A stretch of 64,000 bases of DNA from Gerris lacustris (taxonomy: Eukaryota > Arthropoda > Insecta > Hemiptera > Gerridae). The position numbers and the translations under genes are program-made. Under the pieces are notes generated by a model that did not search any database, was not told the origin of the DNA, and was given only the letters and a program-made list of their open reading frames with translations. Below, one piece after another: positions 1 to 10,525 of the stretch (position 1 is the stretch's first letter; the number at the start of each line of letters is the position of its first letter). The DNA lies in the NCBI GenBank assembly GCA_951217055.1, contig OX578283.1, positions 28,705,427 through 28,769,426 on the forward strand, in the 5' to 3' direction.

Positions 1-267
1 CTGAACCAAAAATTATAAATAAACATTAAATTTGTGTAGCACAAATAAGAGGCTGATTGCTGATTTATTTTTGCGTGGATCGCTTGGGACACATGAGAAA
101 AGCTTAACTCCAATTTGTCGGGAACATCCGGACGGCGGAAGTACGGGGTACGGAGTACAAGAGTCAAAATATCCTTGGAAAGCTCTCTAAGAGGACAGTA
201 AAATTGTGTAAAAAGGTGTGTAAAATTGTGAAAAAAGTTTATACAACAAAAATTACTGTACTCTACT

Positions 268-888
268 AGCTATGTGATCACTGCGATGATCGAAATTATT
301 TTATGCCTCCGATTTTAAAATTCCAAGACTGAAATCCGTTTCAGACATTGGGGAACATTTTTGGTCTCGTGTCTGTCTGTCTGTGTGTCCGCGATCCCTT
401 CTGTGTGTCTGAAACGTGTGACGATAACTTGAGTAAAAGTAGACCGATTTTGATGAAATTTGGTAAACATGTTTATTTTACCAATGCCCAGGACAAATTC
501 GCTAGACTACGTTATTCGCCCAAGCGTTCGCGCGCATTGCTCGCGTAAACGTGAACTCAAATTTATAATTGGAATTTTAGGTCGGGAAGAAAATCTCACT
601 TCATCTATTCAATGAGATAAACATTTTTTCTAATAACATTTTTTATTAAACCCACAGTGAGACTGCTATGAAGTGTTAAAGATCGCTAAAACTTATTACG
701 GGGAGGGAGTTAGATGATGGGAATAGGAGGTGACTTAGTTCCCTCTCCTCTCTATTTGATCTACCTATTCAATAGCACAGCGAGCCTAGGGACCTCGACA
801 ATAATGGATTTTAAAAGCCTAAAATTATTAAAGTATACGCAGTAGGACGCGAGGATGCTATGTGCTCCTCTAATTGGCAGTGTATTTT
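268..888 (+). repeat. Family K repeat, subfamily A copy
   Basis: Decayed copy of a non-autonomous repeat seen many times in the window. It shares the block 'TCCGATTTTAAAATTCCAAG', a CTGTCTG-rich run, an ACCAATGCCCAGG block and an inverted-repeat segment around GTTCG/CGCG...CGTGAAC (about 515-555). It ends near 860-885 with 'GCTATGTGCTCCTCTAATTG', a variant of the family 3' terminus. The 5' hairpin is degraded. The stretch 690-810 does not match other copies and may be an insertion. Short reading frames inside are repeat-derived, not genes. Confidence 0.6.
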
Positions 889-1880
889 TCTCTCTTTCCC
901 TCTTCTTAACCCCATACAAAAGCCCCACTGCTTTTTAACATCCCCAGTTAAGATTTTTAATTAAAGATTATTTATGAAATTGATTATTTTGAAACTTTTT
1001 ATAAAAAATTTCAAAAACAATAATGTAAACAATTGGTGAATAAACCAAGTAAAATCTTTCCACATCCTAACTTCTTTACTTGTTTACCTACTTTAGGGTG
1101 GGTAACCAAGTAAAGAAGTACCGTTCAAACCCGGTTTTTAACACTAGTGGTAACCAGAGTGGAAATAAATCAGATTTAAACTTTTGTCTCGCCTCCTGCA
1201 CTGGCTAATTTTAATGTTATACAAATAAACAAAAATGTTACTCTATGCTAGAAATAACCATGTGCACATAAATGCATCTCTCTCTCTAGTGACAATTTCA
1301 CAAAGGAATGATAGAAAAATCATGCACTCAGATTTTTATTTATTATACCTGTCATCCTGGAATATATTTACTTTTTAAAATCATGGAGTTTGGCCAAAGA
1401 TATTGGTAGAACAGCGAAAAAGGGAAAATATAGTTTATACCGTCTCCCAAATATAGGAATTTTAACTTTACCTTCGCTTGAACCTTCAGTCTTATTTTAT
1501 TAAATATTTCCAACCCCATAATAAAAATATGTGCATAAACATGATACATGAATACATATTTTTACATGTATGCATGATGCATGAAGCAGTCTGTGTACTA
1601 AACATGTAAAGAATATGATACTCTGCTCATAGTAAAGTCAAGATGGAGAACGGTCCGAGCAAAGCTATATTCCATACCTGTAGCAATTTTGTTTTACTCC
1701 ACGACATCCCGGAAAATAAATTCTTATCTATTTATTTTTATCGGATTATAGCCTGAATGAGTTAGATGTCATGTTGTTGGGTGTATCCTCATTTTTGTTA
1801 GAAAAGTAAAAAAAATGTTTTACTCATATGTTTTATTTTACTATACTTAAAAATTATTCCGTATTTATACATATAATATA
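889..1880. other. A+T-rich stretch without a recognisable gene
   Basis: I see no ORF with recognisable content and no clear repeat family member here. A short direct repeat 'GTAAAGAAGT'-like pair lies near 1070-1110. Confidence 0.5.
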
Positions 1881-1881
1881 T

Positions 1882-2468
1882 TGCTTCCGAGCTTACCGAA
1901 GGTAACGGAAGCATTGCGTTCACTTTTGAGCACGAAAAAGTTTTATGTCTCCGATTTTAAAAATTCCAAGACAGAAATCCGTTTCAGACATCAGGGAACA
2001 TTTTTGGTTCAGTCTGTCTGTCTGCCGGTCTGTGTGTCCACGAATCATGAAACGTGCGACGTTAATTTGAGTAAATGTCGACCGATTTTGATAAAATTTG
2101 GTAGACATGTTCATTCTACCAATGCCCAGGAAGAGTTCGTTGGACAACGTTATCTGTTCTAGCGTTCACGCGCAACGCCCGCTTAAACGTGAACTTCAAA
2201 TTTATAATTGGAATTTTAGGTCGAGGAAAAATCACAACTTCATCTATTCAATGAGACAAACATTTTTTTCAAATACATTTTTTTAGTAAAACCAACAGCG
2301 ACACCGCTATGAAGTGTTAAAGATCGCTAAAAACTTTTAATAGTTTTTACACAATAAGCAATAAAGTAATACATACGAGTATAACGTTAATGTTAATATA
2401 ACAAATAAAGTAAATGATAGAATGTGAGGACGTTATGTACCACACTAATTGGCAGCCTATTTTTATAA
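1882..2468 (+). repeat. Family K repeat, subfamily A, nearly complete
   Basis: Starts with the family hairpin GCTTCCG-AGC-TTACC-GAA-GGTAA-CGGAAGC (1883-1912) and ends with 'GTACCACACTAATTGGCAG' at about 2437-2456. The middle carries subfamily A sequence: ACCAATGCCCAGG at about 2119 and a GTTCACGCGC...CGTGAAC inverted repeat near 2163-2192. It is about 585 bp long. This is the cleanest subfamily A copy and a good seed for building a consensus. Confidence 0.7.
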
Positions 2469-2476
2469 ATGTCTCT

Positions 2477-2590
<114 letters not shown>

Positions 2591-2869
2591 GTATTTACAA
2601 TGAAATTAAAATATTTTTTTTAGAGCAATGGACTCTCCTTTATTTACTAGTATGATATATGCACTCGGATTATATGGGAGAGGCAATTAAAATAAATATA
2701 TTTGCTGTTGAGAGTCCGTCGCTTTTTCTTTAACATGAACTGTTTATTACTTGCACGAAATTGTTTGCAGTCTTGAACACATTGCTTAGGTTACATTATA
2801 ATGTATTTAATATAAATGTTGGTAAATGTATACGAAAATGATTAATTTATACGAATAATGTTTTGAATT

Positions 2870-3172
2870 TACCATCCAAATTAAGAAGTTTTTAGGATGT
2901 GTTGCAAAAATACACGGACGACAGAAAGACACGGGACCAAAAATGTTCCGAATGTCTTGAAACTCAGATGAGTAATTTTGAAAATATAGCTGCAAATAAA
3001 TGTATGTTTACGCGCATCTGGAAAATAAACAAATGGTCGTAGAAGGTTGAAATTTCGATACGACCAACAATAAATTGGATAGTTTTTAAGATATTTTGGT
3101 TCGCAAAAGTTGTGGAGAGAACGACAGAAGTTTATTTTGTCCTTAAGAAATATCAAATAGCTTCCGTTACAT
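2870..3172 (-). repeat. Family K repeat, degraded minus-strand copy
   Basis: Read on the minus strand, it starts with a degraded 'GAATGTAACGGAAGCTATTTG' head (rc of 3152-3172). It continues with the family's GCGAACCAAAATATCTTAAA, 'CCAATTTATTGTTGGTCGTA' and TACATTTATTTGCAGC blocks, in disturbed order. The reading frames across it have no protein character. Confidence 0.5.
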
Positions 3173-3381
3173 TCGATAATCTAGAATGCAAGATGGAAAA
3201 AACATTTAAATAAATTAGACAATTTTAGGTTGTCAAAACATTACATAAATTAAGCAAGTGATATGATGCGAAGAAGCTGTGTGCAATTTACGCACTATTT
3301 GTTTTAGTTCTATGTGCAGTTTTTATTATAAATATTCATTAGAACTCACTAAGAAGAAACAGCAGTAGCCTACAAGTCTTA

Positions 3382-3387
3382 TTTATT
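3382..3387 (-). promoter_or_regulatory. Candidate polyadenylation signal of the EcKinase-like gene
   Basis: AATAAA on the minus strand, about 70 nt downstream of the stop codon at 3459-3461. An overlapping AATAAATAAG context gives a second possible hexamer. Confidence 0.45.
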
Positions 3388-3458
3388 TATATCTCTACTC
3401 TACATCTATACATAAAATCCATACATTACGTGTTCATTTAATGTGCTATTATACATTT

Positions 3459-4670
3459 TTATGGTTGTTTTTTTATAATTTTGTATTCTTTGTAAAGGTC
3501 ATTGATTACTTCTGTGCAAGATTCTCTGTAAGCCTTATTATTTTCAAAAGCTTTTGAGCGAAATTCTACATCACCATCTGTCATAAACTTGAAGAATTTT
3601 TCAGGAGTGTTAATCGTTTTTAAGTATTCTTGAGGGAGAGCTGTTGTCATGGTGTAAAATGCTTTAGCAATTATGCCTGCGCATCTGTAATAGTCGCACG
3701 ATTCTAGAAACATTTGTTTTGGAAGTATCTTGGAAGGTTTAAGTCCTGCTTTGGTCAAAGTTCTTGATAGAGCGTCGTAATAGACTGTTAAGAATGCCGG
3801 TATTTTAAACTTCAAAACATCGTAAGAATACTTAACTGTTAAGAAAACATTAAGTTCGAAAGCAGGAGGTGCTATCCGACAAGCTTGAAAATCAACCAAT
3901 AAAACGTCTTCCACTTTACCTTCTGACGTACATTTGTACATGAAGTTCATAGTCCATGGATCCCCGTGATTCAAAACATTTCTGTACTTCTTACTAGGTT
4001 TAACAGCTTCTATAATTGTGTTTTTAGCCCAGTCTGCCAATTCTAACTTGTCTTCAGGCGGTATTTCGTCCATTTTCTCCAAAATGAAATGTTTTAAAGT
4101 ATTATAAAGACCTCGTAAGTCTCTACTTTCGTCTTTGACAACATCGCTTATTAAAGTTTCGAAACAGATCCAAGGGAATTTTTCAGATATCGATTTATCT
4201 GATTTTTCTTCAAGAATAATCGAAGCAGCGTGAAAAATAGCTAATTTTTCAACAGTCATTTTATTAAGACCGTCGTTTGTCACGAATTTAATTTCGTATC
4301 CCGCAGCTGATAAATCCTCGAAAATCGCGAACTTGTTAAATTCGTTCACGTAGCATCTAGCTGTTAATTTTTCATCTACTTGAGATTGCAGCTCGTCGAT
4401 AATTCCATCTAACATATAATACTCTTTTTCAAAATATCTATTTTTTTTTAAATAATCAAAAATCAACGGATCATCCGACGCCTTTTTAATGAAAAAACTG
4501 AGAATATTTTCGTCTTCAAACATTTTAAACCTTATCTTTAATATGCAGTGCTCTCCATGAAAGCCGATTATTTGATTAAATTTCTCTATTTTCCAATCGA
4601 TTATGTCGAAATTTTTATGGGCATAAATCTTATTTAAAATATGACTACACAATTCTTTGCTTACTTCCAT
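3459..4670 (-). CDS. EcKinase-like (DUF227/CHK) small-molecule kinase
   Basis: A 403-residue protein encoded in one uninterrupted exon, the only convincing protein gene in the window. It belongs to the ecdysteroid-kinase-like/CHK family, which has a choline-kinase/aminoglycoside-phosphotransferase fold. Known members phosphorylate hydroxylated small molecules such as ecdysteroids, and the family is linked to steroid storage and detoxification in insects. Visible signatures are a Lys-containing FFIKKA strand near 59-64 (ATP-anchoring position), an EKEYYML helix near 81-87, the hinge-like FAIFEDLSAAGY (114-125), the Brenner-type catalytic loop NHGDPWTMN (H235, D237, N242) and the metal-binding LLVDFQ (D260). 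Length matches the usual 400-420 aa. All catalytic residues are present and no frameshift is seen, so it appears functional. There is no signal peptide or membrane segment, so a cytosolic enzyme is expected. A TCAGT initiator-like motif lies about 20 nt upstream of the ATG (4691-4695, minus), and a poly(A) signal follows the stop. The true substrate cannot be told from sequence. Confidence 0.93.
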   Translation of the reverse strand: MEVSKELCSHILNKIYAHKNFDIIDWKIEKFNQIIGFHGEHCILKIRFKMFEDENILSFFIKKASDDPLIFDYLKKNRYFEKEYYMLDGIIDELQSQVDEKLTARCYVNEFNKFAIFEDLSAAGYEIKFVTNDGLNKMTVEKLAIFHAASIILEEKSDKSISEKFPWICFETLISDVVKDESRDLRGLYNTLKHFILEKMDEIPPEDKLELADWAKNTIIEAVKPSKKYRNVLNHGDPWTMNFMYKCTSEGKVEDVLLVDFQACRIAPPAFELNVFLTVKYSYDVLKFKIPAFLTVYYDALSRTLTKAGLKPSKILPKQMFLESCDYYRCAGIIAKAFYTMTTALPQEYLKTINTPEKFFKFMTDGDVEFRSKAFENNKAYRESCTEVINDLYKEYKIIKKQP

Positions 4671-5629
4671 TTCGATTTGAGATCCACTTCACTGAATGTA
4701 AATAGTTAAACTCAATAATGAATAATGTTTAAACTCTTTTAATAATTTCATGAATTTCTCATTTACATGGAGATGGCTTTATATACATAAATTAGAAATG
4801 CAAAATTACCCTAGGCCTGGAAAGCATTTTTTTTTAAGTTCTGATAACTGATAAGTTTAACATTATTCAAATGAAAACATGGTATAGTTCGAGGTTAATG
4901 TTACCGTAAGAAAAAAACCTTTTTTTTCCAGCTAATTGTTCCATTTGAGGTTACTCTGTTAATGACTACGCAATGTTATATCGTGTTTATAGCATTTGAA
5001 AGAAAAAAATATATTTTCCTAAAGTAAATTATGCATGTATTTTTACGACTTTTATTATAATTTGCAATGTCTATAAAGCTTTGAATTTTTATTTGAAATG
5101 TAAATGATTATGATAACTATAGCTCAACATCCTTCATATAAATATCATAAAATACTAATCACTTAAATATTAGACTAATGGTTTTATCTTGCGAATGTTA
5201 AGTGTGTATAAATATTTATGAAAATATTCTAGCCAACAGACAATTTTATTATCAATTATGAATAATAAATTTAAAATATTTTTTTTCTTATAAGAATTTG
5301 AAATTATTTATGATGGGATAGTAAACCTTTTTTTCGCCTTGATTTAATTCTTAAACGACCAATTTGATTATAATTTTTCAGTAAATTATATTCAGGGATT
5401 ACTAAAAATAAAAAATAAAGAAGTACTATACAAACTATTTACTAATTAATTTCGTTAATTGATGTCAACATAAAGTTTGTTATTTATATATATATATATA
5501 TATTATTTTTTATTTTATAGTCTTATTTCTTATAGACTCATTGAGTAATACTATCAAAAATATCATCGTATTTTAAGTATTATTATATTGATTTTATATT
5601 AATCAAATCCTTACTTTTAGAAATTCAAA
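4671..5629. other. Upstream region of the kinase gene, A+T-rich
   Basis: No further gene is visible. The stretch contains a short (TA)n run near 5486-5502. The kinase promoter should lie at its left edge. No convincing TATA box was found at the expected distance from the TCAGT motif. Confidence 0.5.
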
Positions 5630-5631
5630 TT

Positions 5632-6216
5632 TTGCGTCCGAGCTTATCGAAGGTAAAGGAAGCTATGTGCGAAAAAATTTTAGGTCTCCGATTTCAAAAA
5701 TTCCAAGACTGAAATCCGTTTCAGACTTCAGGGAACATTTTTGGTTCCGTGTATGTCTGTTGGTCTGTCGTTCAGTTTTTGCGAACCAACGTATCTTAAA
5801 AACTGCACGTCCGATTTTAATTAAATTTGTATGGTAGGGCATTATTAGCTCATTGTTGGTCCCATATAAGTTTCAACCTTCTGCGCTCATTTTTTATTTC
5901 TCTTCCACATGCGCACAAACATACATTTATTTACACCTATACCTTCAAAAGTACTCATCTGATTTGTATGAAACTTTTATAGTTTATCGAAAGTTGCCTG
6001 CAGATATCTCTAGATTAATGTGCACCGTCTGCGCTCTTTAACTTTTGCTAAATTGATAGTTTATTTTATGTAAAAATCCAAACACTTTTGACAGATTATT
6101 AAACGGGGAAACAATTAGACAAATTAGACAATAATGGCTTGTAACAGTATAAAATCAATAAAGTATGTGATAGGATGCGAGGAAGCTATGTGCCACTCTA
6201 ATTGGCAGTCTATTTT
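5632..6216 (+). repeat. Family K repeat, subfamily B, near full length
   Basis: Begins with a slightly mutated head hairpin (GCGTCCGAGCTTATCGAAGG) and ends with TGCCACTCTAATTGGCAGTC (6191-6210). Subfamily B blocks are visible: 'GCGAACCAACGTATCTTAAA', 'CTCATTGTTGGTCCCATATA' and AAACATACATTTATTTACACC. It is about 585 bp long. The region immediately downstream enters a tRNA-unit copy. Confidence 0.7.
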
Positions 6217-6235
6217 TTTTTCTTTTTATTAGTTT

Positions 6236-6291
6236 TAGATAGTATTCATACTACGGAAAGATTAAATTTTTAATTTAAATCAAATTATAAT
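6236..6291 (-). repeat. tRNA-unit family, left fragment of an interrupted copy
   Basis: It matches the tRNA-unit segment running from GTATTCATACTACGGAAAG to AAATCAAATTATAATT. The continuing unit sequence is found again only after 7440, on the far side of the LINE fragment. Confidence 0.65.
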
Positions 6292-7398
6292 TGTTACGTC
6301 TTGCACTATCTGCCTTCAAGACCAGCCCAGTCAACAGTATTTTGGTCAAGGCAAATGAACCTCCTCTTGCCCTGAGACGCGACTTTTTACTTCTACGCTA
6401 CGGACTAAAAATAAAACGCTTCCCGGACAACACTTGCTTTAAATTATTTCAGGACCTAAAACTTACAAATAAATATACACAAAAACCCACATGTCTACGA
6501 CCGCCAGGTCACAGATTCAAAGCTCTTGTAGATGAATTAAACCTTTCTTCAGAATATGGCAAAATTAAAGAATACAGTATCCCTCCCATTGCACCTTGGA
6601 GCACTAAACGTCCCGGCACACGATACTTGACAAGACAAAGAAAAGACCAAGCCCATCTGCAACAACTCCACCAAGACCACCTAAAGGACAAGAATGACCA
6701 CCGGACGAACTCACATCATTACACTGACGGCTCCAAGACCCGCGAAGGGACCGGCTGTGCCTATGTCTCATCATCAGAACAAGGAATGTTCTCCTGCTAG
6801 AAGTGGAGTTCGATCCTCACAATAGAGCTGGAGGCCATCCTACATGCTCTGAATTCAGCCGTAAACCAAGGACTAGACGCTGCCACAATTTATACTGACT
6901 CAAAATCAGCTATAGCAGCTTTAGATAAAATGTTCATTCAAAATTTGACAGTTTTCAAAATTAGATATTTGATAGCAAGGACAAAATTAAAGGTACAATA
7001 TTGTTGGGTACCTAGCCATGTAGGGATTTCCGGAAATGAGACTGCTGACTTACTAGCGAGACAAGCAATAACTGACAGACTGAGTACTGAGACAGAGGTT
7101 ATACCTAGAGACTTGGACTGTAATATCAGGGCAAAAATTAAAGAGAAATGGCAACAGACTTGGACAGACACCACTAACAACAAACTACGACGCATAAAAC
7201 CTTTAATAGGTGACTGGACTTCCTCATATAGAAAAACAGACAGGAAGAGACAATACTTTGCAGACTGAGAATAGGACATACTCGACTTACGCACAGTTAT
7301 TTGTTAACTAGAGATAGAGAAATACCAAGATGTAGATTATGTGACGATACTCTGACTGTAGCTCATATACTGGCTACAGTACAGTCATGCGGCTCATG
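6291..7398 (+). pseudogene. Non-LTR retrotransposon RT tail, RNase H and zinc-knuckle-like end
   Basis: A 5'-truncated retrotransposon remnant. Translation starts in the RT C-terminal region (LRLALSAFKTSPVNSILVKA), characteristic of I/Jockey-like LINEs. It then enters an RNase H domain with HYTDGSK (first catalytic Asp), TIELEAILHAL (Glu), IYTDSKSAIAAL (Asp) and WVPSHVGISGNETADLLA (final Asp). An in-frame TAG at 6798-6800 breaks the reading frame, which continues unchanged until a frameshift and stop near 7266. In the shifted frame the terminal RIGHTRLTHSYLLTRDREIP and CRLCDDTLTVAHIL (Cys-Cys-His) follow, ending about 7398. An A-rich tail (7421-7432) fits a retroposed 3' end. The remnant is dead: it has one nonsense and one frame disruption and lacks the catalytic RT core. 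Confidence 0.85.
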
Positions 7399-7435
7399 AC
7401 CGCATGTTGTGCGGTGCCAAAAAAAAAAAAAATAT

Positions 7436-7490
7436 ATATAAATATTATTATTAACTATGGGAGACATACAGAGAAAAATAAACTTACTTT
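7436..7490 (-). repeat. tRNA-unit family, right fragment of the interrupted copy
   Basis: ATTATTAACTATGGGAGACA followed by TACAGAGAAAAATA continues the unit sequence that stopped at 6291. The unit is lost beyond about 7490 and the tRNA module is missing. Confidence 0.6.
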
Positions 7491-9300
7491 TAGCACCTTA
7501 CTTTTAGAATTCTACTGAGATTCGTTGGCTTCTGCGGGATGTTTCTTACTGCGGTTGTCTTTTAATGGTTGCCTCTTAATGGTTGTCTCTTCTGAGTCCT
7601 ACGATTCCTCGTAGGACACCTATTGCTTTGGAAAGCCAAGAAATGTTTTTTTGGTTAACATGTTATAGATTAAAATATTATTATATCGTTCTCTACATGA
7701 TTCTATCCTGCACATACCAAGTTAGTATAATGATAATGATTATAAAACTTTTTTTTTAAACAATCATAATATATTTGAAATATTATTGACAATCCTGGGC
7801 AAGATTTCTGAAAGTAGTTAAGTTCAGCGTGTCTTTTGGATCCGCTACTTTACTCTAATATTTGTGGATTTTGGAAAAACGCTTATAAATGTTTATCAAT
7901 TTTAAAAGAAAACACTGCAGTTATAGTGTATTTTATAATCTCACAGGCATATTACTAATATTTAATTCCATTATTTATATGGAATATATATGTAAAAATA
8001 GGTTTCAATAATTGACTGTTTAGTTTCTTATTCATTTCCAATACGGGTTTAAAGCATAAATATATTCTTATTCTTTGTGAGACAACGAAATTGGTTTAGA
8101 AGAGTAGGTAGCTGAAATCTTGGCGACACAATAATTCTTTCAAACACTAATTTCCCAAGCTTTTATCCTCTTTTACACTGTTATACTCAGTATTTGACCC
8201 ATTCAAACCTATTACTTATGGAACCTTTTCTATCCAACTTGGTTGGGGGTGGAGAAATAGCGCTAAAATGTAGGAACATTTTTTCTCACAACGAAGTTCT
8301 AATGCAGTGTGTAAAGCTCTTGGTATGACGCTATTAATCTAGCACTATATGATAGTAACTTGACGCTTTTGAGATATTTGGTGAAGTATCCTACATTTAA
8401 AAACACCTTGCGTACATATTTAAACTATATCCGACATTTTTTAATTTATTGGTTTTATTATTTTTTTTACACAGAAGTTACAGCATGCTCCACCGTTTTA
8501 TTAAGAATTATTGCATTCATTTGATCGATTGTTTTTATAATAATGTCCTTTTAAGTCAGTATTACTATAACCCCAGGCTATTAATCCCCTATTACAAGTA
8601 GGTTTTAATGTTGTTATGAGATCGTGCCATTGGTTAGAATGTATTTGAGTTTTGGGGGTTATACACATTTTGAGGTTTTATAATTTATTTGTATCCAGTA
8701 TGATATTTTTGGGGGAAAGGACTTTAAGTACCGTGTATGTTGGATTTTATTTGTATTATTATTCCAACTTTTTCTATCTTCTTGTTTGTCTCATCTTATT
8801 ATATTGTAGCCTTTAAAGGTAACCTTAATTCCTTGTAAACCTGAGAGACAGGCTGTAATAATTTTGATGAATATAAAAGGCGTTTTAGTTCAATTTATTT
8901 AATTATTTACCGCACTTATATTCTATTGCAATATTATAAAAGTTCATAATTTAGACTCAAGGACATTTAAATCAATAGAATGGATATTTGAAAAGTATCG
9001 AAGTCGATCCATACTAAGGGAAATTTATTTTCGAATGGATATTTTTTATGACGGTATCGTAAATTTTAATCGTTATATCCGTGTTTACTACTTTTATCTA
9101 GTAGATATATTTATTTTAATTATTTTTGTAACGTAGGTTGATGAGATTTTTGTCTAGATTGTTATGTAGGGTTTGTATTATGTGTGTAAGGTTTTTTGCG
9201 TCTGTTTAACTATATTAGTCCCCGGGGTGTTTGTTTTTAGGGAGGGATAACTTTTTGAAAGTAGAATTCTTTATTCGTTTGTTCATGATTTAATCGTTGT
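7491..9300. other. A+T-rich stretch, no recognised gene
   Basis: No family-level similarity was noticed and no long ORF exists. The part from about 8560 onward is unusually T- and GT-rich on the plus strand and leads into the 9339-9701 ORF. Confidence 0.45.
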
Positions 9301-9338
9301 CGTTGTATTGAAGGGGTATAAGTTGAGATTATATTGTT

Positions 9339-9701
9339 GTGAATAAGTATTATTTTTGTTTTAGCTTCAACGTTATACCGATTTTGACCATAATTTCTTT
9401 AATAGATTGTTGTGATTTAAATTCAGGACATTGTTTTATGACTTTTTTTTGCAATAGAGACATAATGGGTTTTTCATTAACAGGGCAAGGTCATTTAGTA
9501 TATGATGATGGCCCAATAGTGGCTGAAAGCAGCTCTAAATTTATTTATAGTTTTGAGGGGGGTAAAATTGAACAAAAAACTGTTTATATAGCGGTTTCTA
9601 CGATTTGGTTGCTGTGTTATTTGTTTATTAAATTTATTATATGTGCGCTAACATTTGGCGCATGTTGGAGGCTTTGTTTCTACGAAAAATGTTCAAATTA
9701 A
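9339..9701 (+). CDS. Unrecognised small membrane protein or terminal exon
   Basis: A 120-codon frame opening with GTG. There is no upstream ATG, and a pyrimidine-rich tract ending in TTTTAG sits at 9353-9364, so translation may really begin at a splice acceptor, making this a last exon. The product has a hydrophobic start, then a Cys-containing segment (CCDLNSGHCFMTFFC), a short hydrophilic stretch (GHLVYDDGPIVAESSSKF) and one strong C-terminal membrane segment (VYIAVSTIWLLCYLFIKFII and beyond) followed by a Cys-rich tail (CWRLCFYEKC). This layout suits a type I membrane or glycoprotein C-terminus. I do not recognise the family. An envelope-like remnant or a host membrane protein are both possible, and a chance ORF cannot be excluded. 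Confidence 0.3.
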   Translation: MNKYYFCFSFNVIPILTIISLIDCCDLNSGHCFMTFFCNRDIMGFSLTGQGHLVYDDGPIVAESSSKFIYSFEGGKIEQKTVYIAVSTIWLLCYLFIKFIICALTFGACWRLCFYEKCSN

Positions 9702-9764
9702 AGACTAATTTATCAAGGTATTTTTATTTCTTAAACTGATCCTTTCTTTGCGTACTAGAGCGAG

Positions 9765-10085
9765 GAAGCTATGTGCCACACTAATTGGCAGAGTATTTTG
9801 TTATACTATCATTTTTTGCATTTATTATAAAAATATGGGCAAAAAAGCTAAAATATTACTTTTTAATAAACTGGATAAGAAGAAAAGTACTTTCTTTCTT
9901 CGTACACATATGTTCGATTTAATTCCTAATATACGACGCAAAATTTGCACTCTCAAATTTTTTGACATTTTCAAGTCTTTACTTAGGCACATAAACTCGA
10001 AATGCGTTACCAAAAAACGACACCAAAAAGCGTTACATGAAAATGTCTCACTGTCTTGCAGACTCGTATGCAAGCAATTTTTTTC
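9765..10085 (+). repeat. Family K 3' end plus small-ORF module
   Basis: It starts at the family K 3' terminus (CTATGTGCCACACTAATTGG) and continues into a second module. That module holds a frame beginning MGKKAKILLFNKLDKKKSTF (ATG near 9835), then tandem AAGCGTTACC-like motifs, and ends with TCTTGCAGACTCGTATGCAA, a 6-bp-stem hairpin (CTTGCA/TGCAAG). The same module recurs at 49485-49835 and 56780-57075. Confidence 0.6.
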
Positions 10086-10130
10086 TATATTACCTTGTTA
10101 TTAACTTTTTAGTTTTAGAATTTATGTGTG

Positions 10131-10491
10131 TCATGGTGTAGAAAGGTTTTTCTTGAGTTTTATGCTAATTCCTCCTGTTTTGAAGGTATCTAGGTCTTAT
10201 TTAGGTATCTACCTATGTTATTACGTAGAGTTTATGCGGAGTGGTGTAGGTAGGGTTTTCTTGAATTGTATGCTAATTCATTCTGTTTTGAAGGTTTCTA
10301 GGTCTTATTTAGGTATCTATCTTTGTTAGGCATGGTGTAGAAAGGGGTTTCTTGAGTTTTATACTAATTCCTCCTGTTTTGAAGGTATCCAGGTCTTATT
10401 TAGGTATATACCTATGTTATTACGTAGAGTTTATGCGGTGTGGTGTAGGAAGGGTTTTCTTGAGTTTTAAGCTGATTTATTCTGTTTTGAG
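10131..10491 (+). repeat. Tandem repeat, four units of about 91-108 bp
   Basis: Units start near 10135, 10243, 10334 and 10442. Each contains TCTTGAGTTTTATGCTAATT and TTAGGTATCTACCTATGTTA variants. Units alternate in length (108, 91, 108), implying a higher-order dimer. A short secondary duplication (TTATTCTGTTTTGAGGGTCT) ends the array at 10477-10525. The repeat produces a repetitive peptide in one frame, which I regard as incidental. Confidence 0.8.
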
Positions 10492-10525
10492 GGTCTTAAA
10501 TTTATTCTGTTTTGAGGGTCTTAAA

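Noticed and set aside
6938..7294. 118-codon minus-strand frame
   Set aside because: Antisense shadow of the RNase H coding remnant on the plus strand.
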